Positions 34,956-35,153 of a stretch of DNA of 35,153 nucleotides are shown piece by piece. Positions within the stretch are counted from its first letter, which is position 1; every line of letters begins with the position of its first letter. The DNA is taken from NCBI GenBank assembly GCA_021160245.1, contig JAGHCW010000028.1, positions 1 through 35,153 on the forward strand. Reading direction: 5' to 3'. The notes below the pieces were generated by a model. That model searched no databases. It worked only from the letters and a program-made list of their open reading frames with translations, and had not been told where the DNA came from. This stretch comes from a bacterium. GTDB lineage: Bacteria > B130-G9. The position numbers and the translations under genes are program-made.

Positions 34956-35153
34956 ATGAGCTGGTATCATATTTCTGGACGCAAATGGCAAGCCGGCAAT
35001 GTTGCGGTCGCAATCTTACTGATTCTCGTGATCGTCGCAGCGTCGCCGTGCCTCGCCAAGAAAGCAAAGGATGAGTCGCCCGAATCGGTGCTGTTCTGGG
35101 TGTCGCCCGACGGTGATTTTCAAGGATTTGACGGAGGAGCCCGTCCTCTCGGA
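34956..35153 (+). CDS. exported protein, 5' part, cut by the window end
   Basis: ATG 34956 has AGGGG eight bases ahead and opens a frame of 66 codons that runs off the window. The N-terminus is a signal peptide: basic residues (GRKWQ), a hydrophobic core (VAVAILLILVIVAA), then SPCLA before KKAKDE. The mature part begins charged and then VLFWVSPDGDFQGFDGG. The cysteine at the signal end does not fit a lipobox well. Function cannot be told from this part. Confidence 0.65.
   Translation, partial: MSWYHISGRKWQAGNVAVAILLILVIVAASPCLAKKAKDESPESVLFWVSPDGDFQGFDGGARPLG

Overview
The window looks like chromosomal DNA from an uncultivated Gram-negative bacterium of moderately high GC whose phylum I cannot fix. 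Evidence for a bacterial, two-membrane cell: a lipoprotein signal with a lipobox, an MMPL/RND exporter, a sugar transferase for envelope glycan, a hybrid histidine kinase, a UbiB-type kinase and a sigma-54 type promoter. GTG and TTG starts with good ribosome binding sites are frequent. Most genes are housekeeping; the unusual material sits in gene borders.

Layout. 1-1964: accessory left end, all on the minus strand: a PUA/EVE-like plus NucS-like nuclease, a VapC-type toxin-antitoxin pair, and beyond it a broken piece of a second nuclease of the same family. 2022-10592 (minus): MoxR ATPase, a YycJ-like metallo-hydrolase with a DUF3352-type protein, a split transketolase, a pentapeptide-repeat protein, and the stomatin/NfeD pair. 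Between the last two groups lie an intergenic element (copy A) and a frameshifted hicB. 10912-13138 (plus): FmdB zinc ribbon, DnaJ, GrpE and tRNA-Lys. 13274-19903 (minus): PgeF with an MMPL exporter, GpsA, enolase, tRNA-Phe and an HD-domain protein. 19904-20745 has no gene but holds element copy B, two identical-core palindromes and a sigma-54 promoter that reads into a large secreted beta-propeller protein (20746-23391). 23540-35153 alternates strand: a Sua5/YrdC protein, a sugar transferase, a hybrid kinase, UbiB, two exported proteins, a class I aminotransferase, a solitary DNA methyltransferase and the start of an exported protein cut by the window edge.

How genes work together. Transketolase N and C halves are translationally coupled and form one enzyme; enolase and GpsA serve glycolysis and phospholipid precursor supply; DnaJ and GrpE are DnaK co-chaperones (DnaK is outside the window); QmcA and NfeD form a known membrane-microdomain pair; toxin and antitoxin are coupled by a one-base overlap.

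Most worth following: (1) the 194/195-base dispersed element, with complementary ends and a compensatory base-pair change in a hairpin; (2) the palindrome pair centred 32 bases apart upstream of a near-consensus -24/-12 promoter; (3) the toxin-antitoxin cassette lying between two relatives of one nuclease family; (4) the hicB gene with two compensating frameshifts; (5) overlapping alternative hairpins between the kinase and ubiB. I saw no CRISPR array, rRNA, insertion sequence or prophage.
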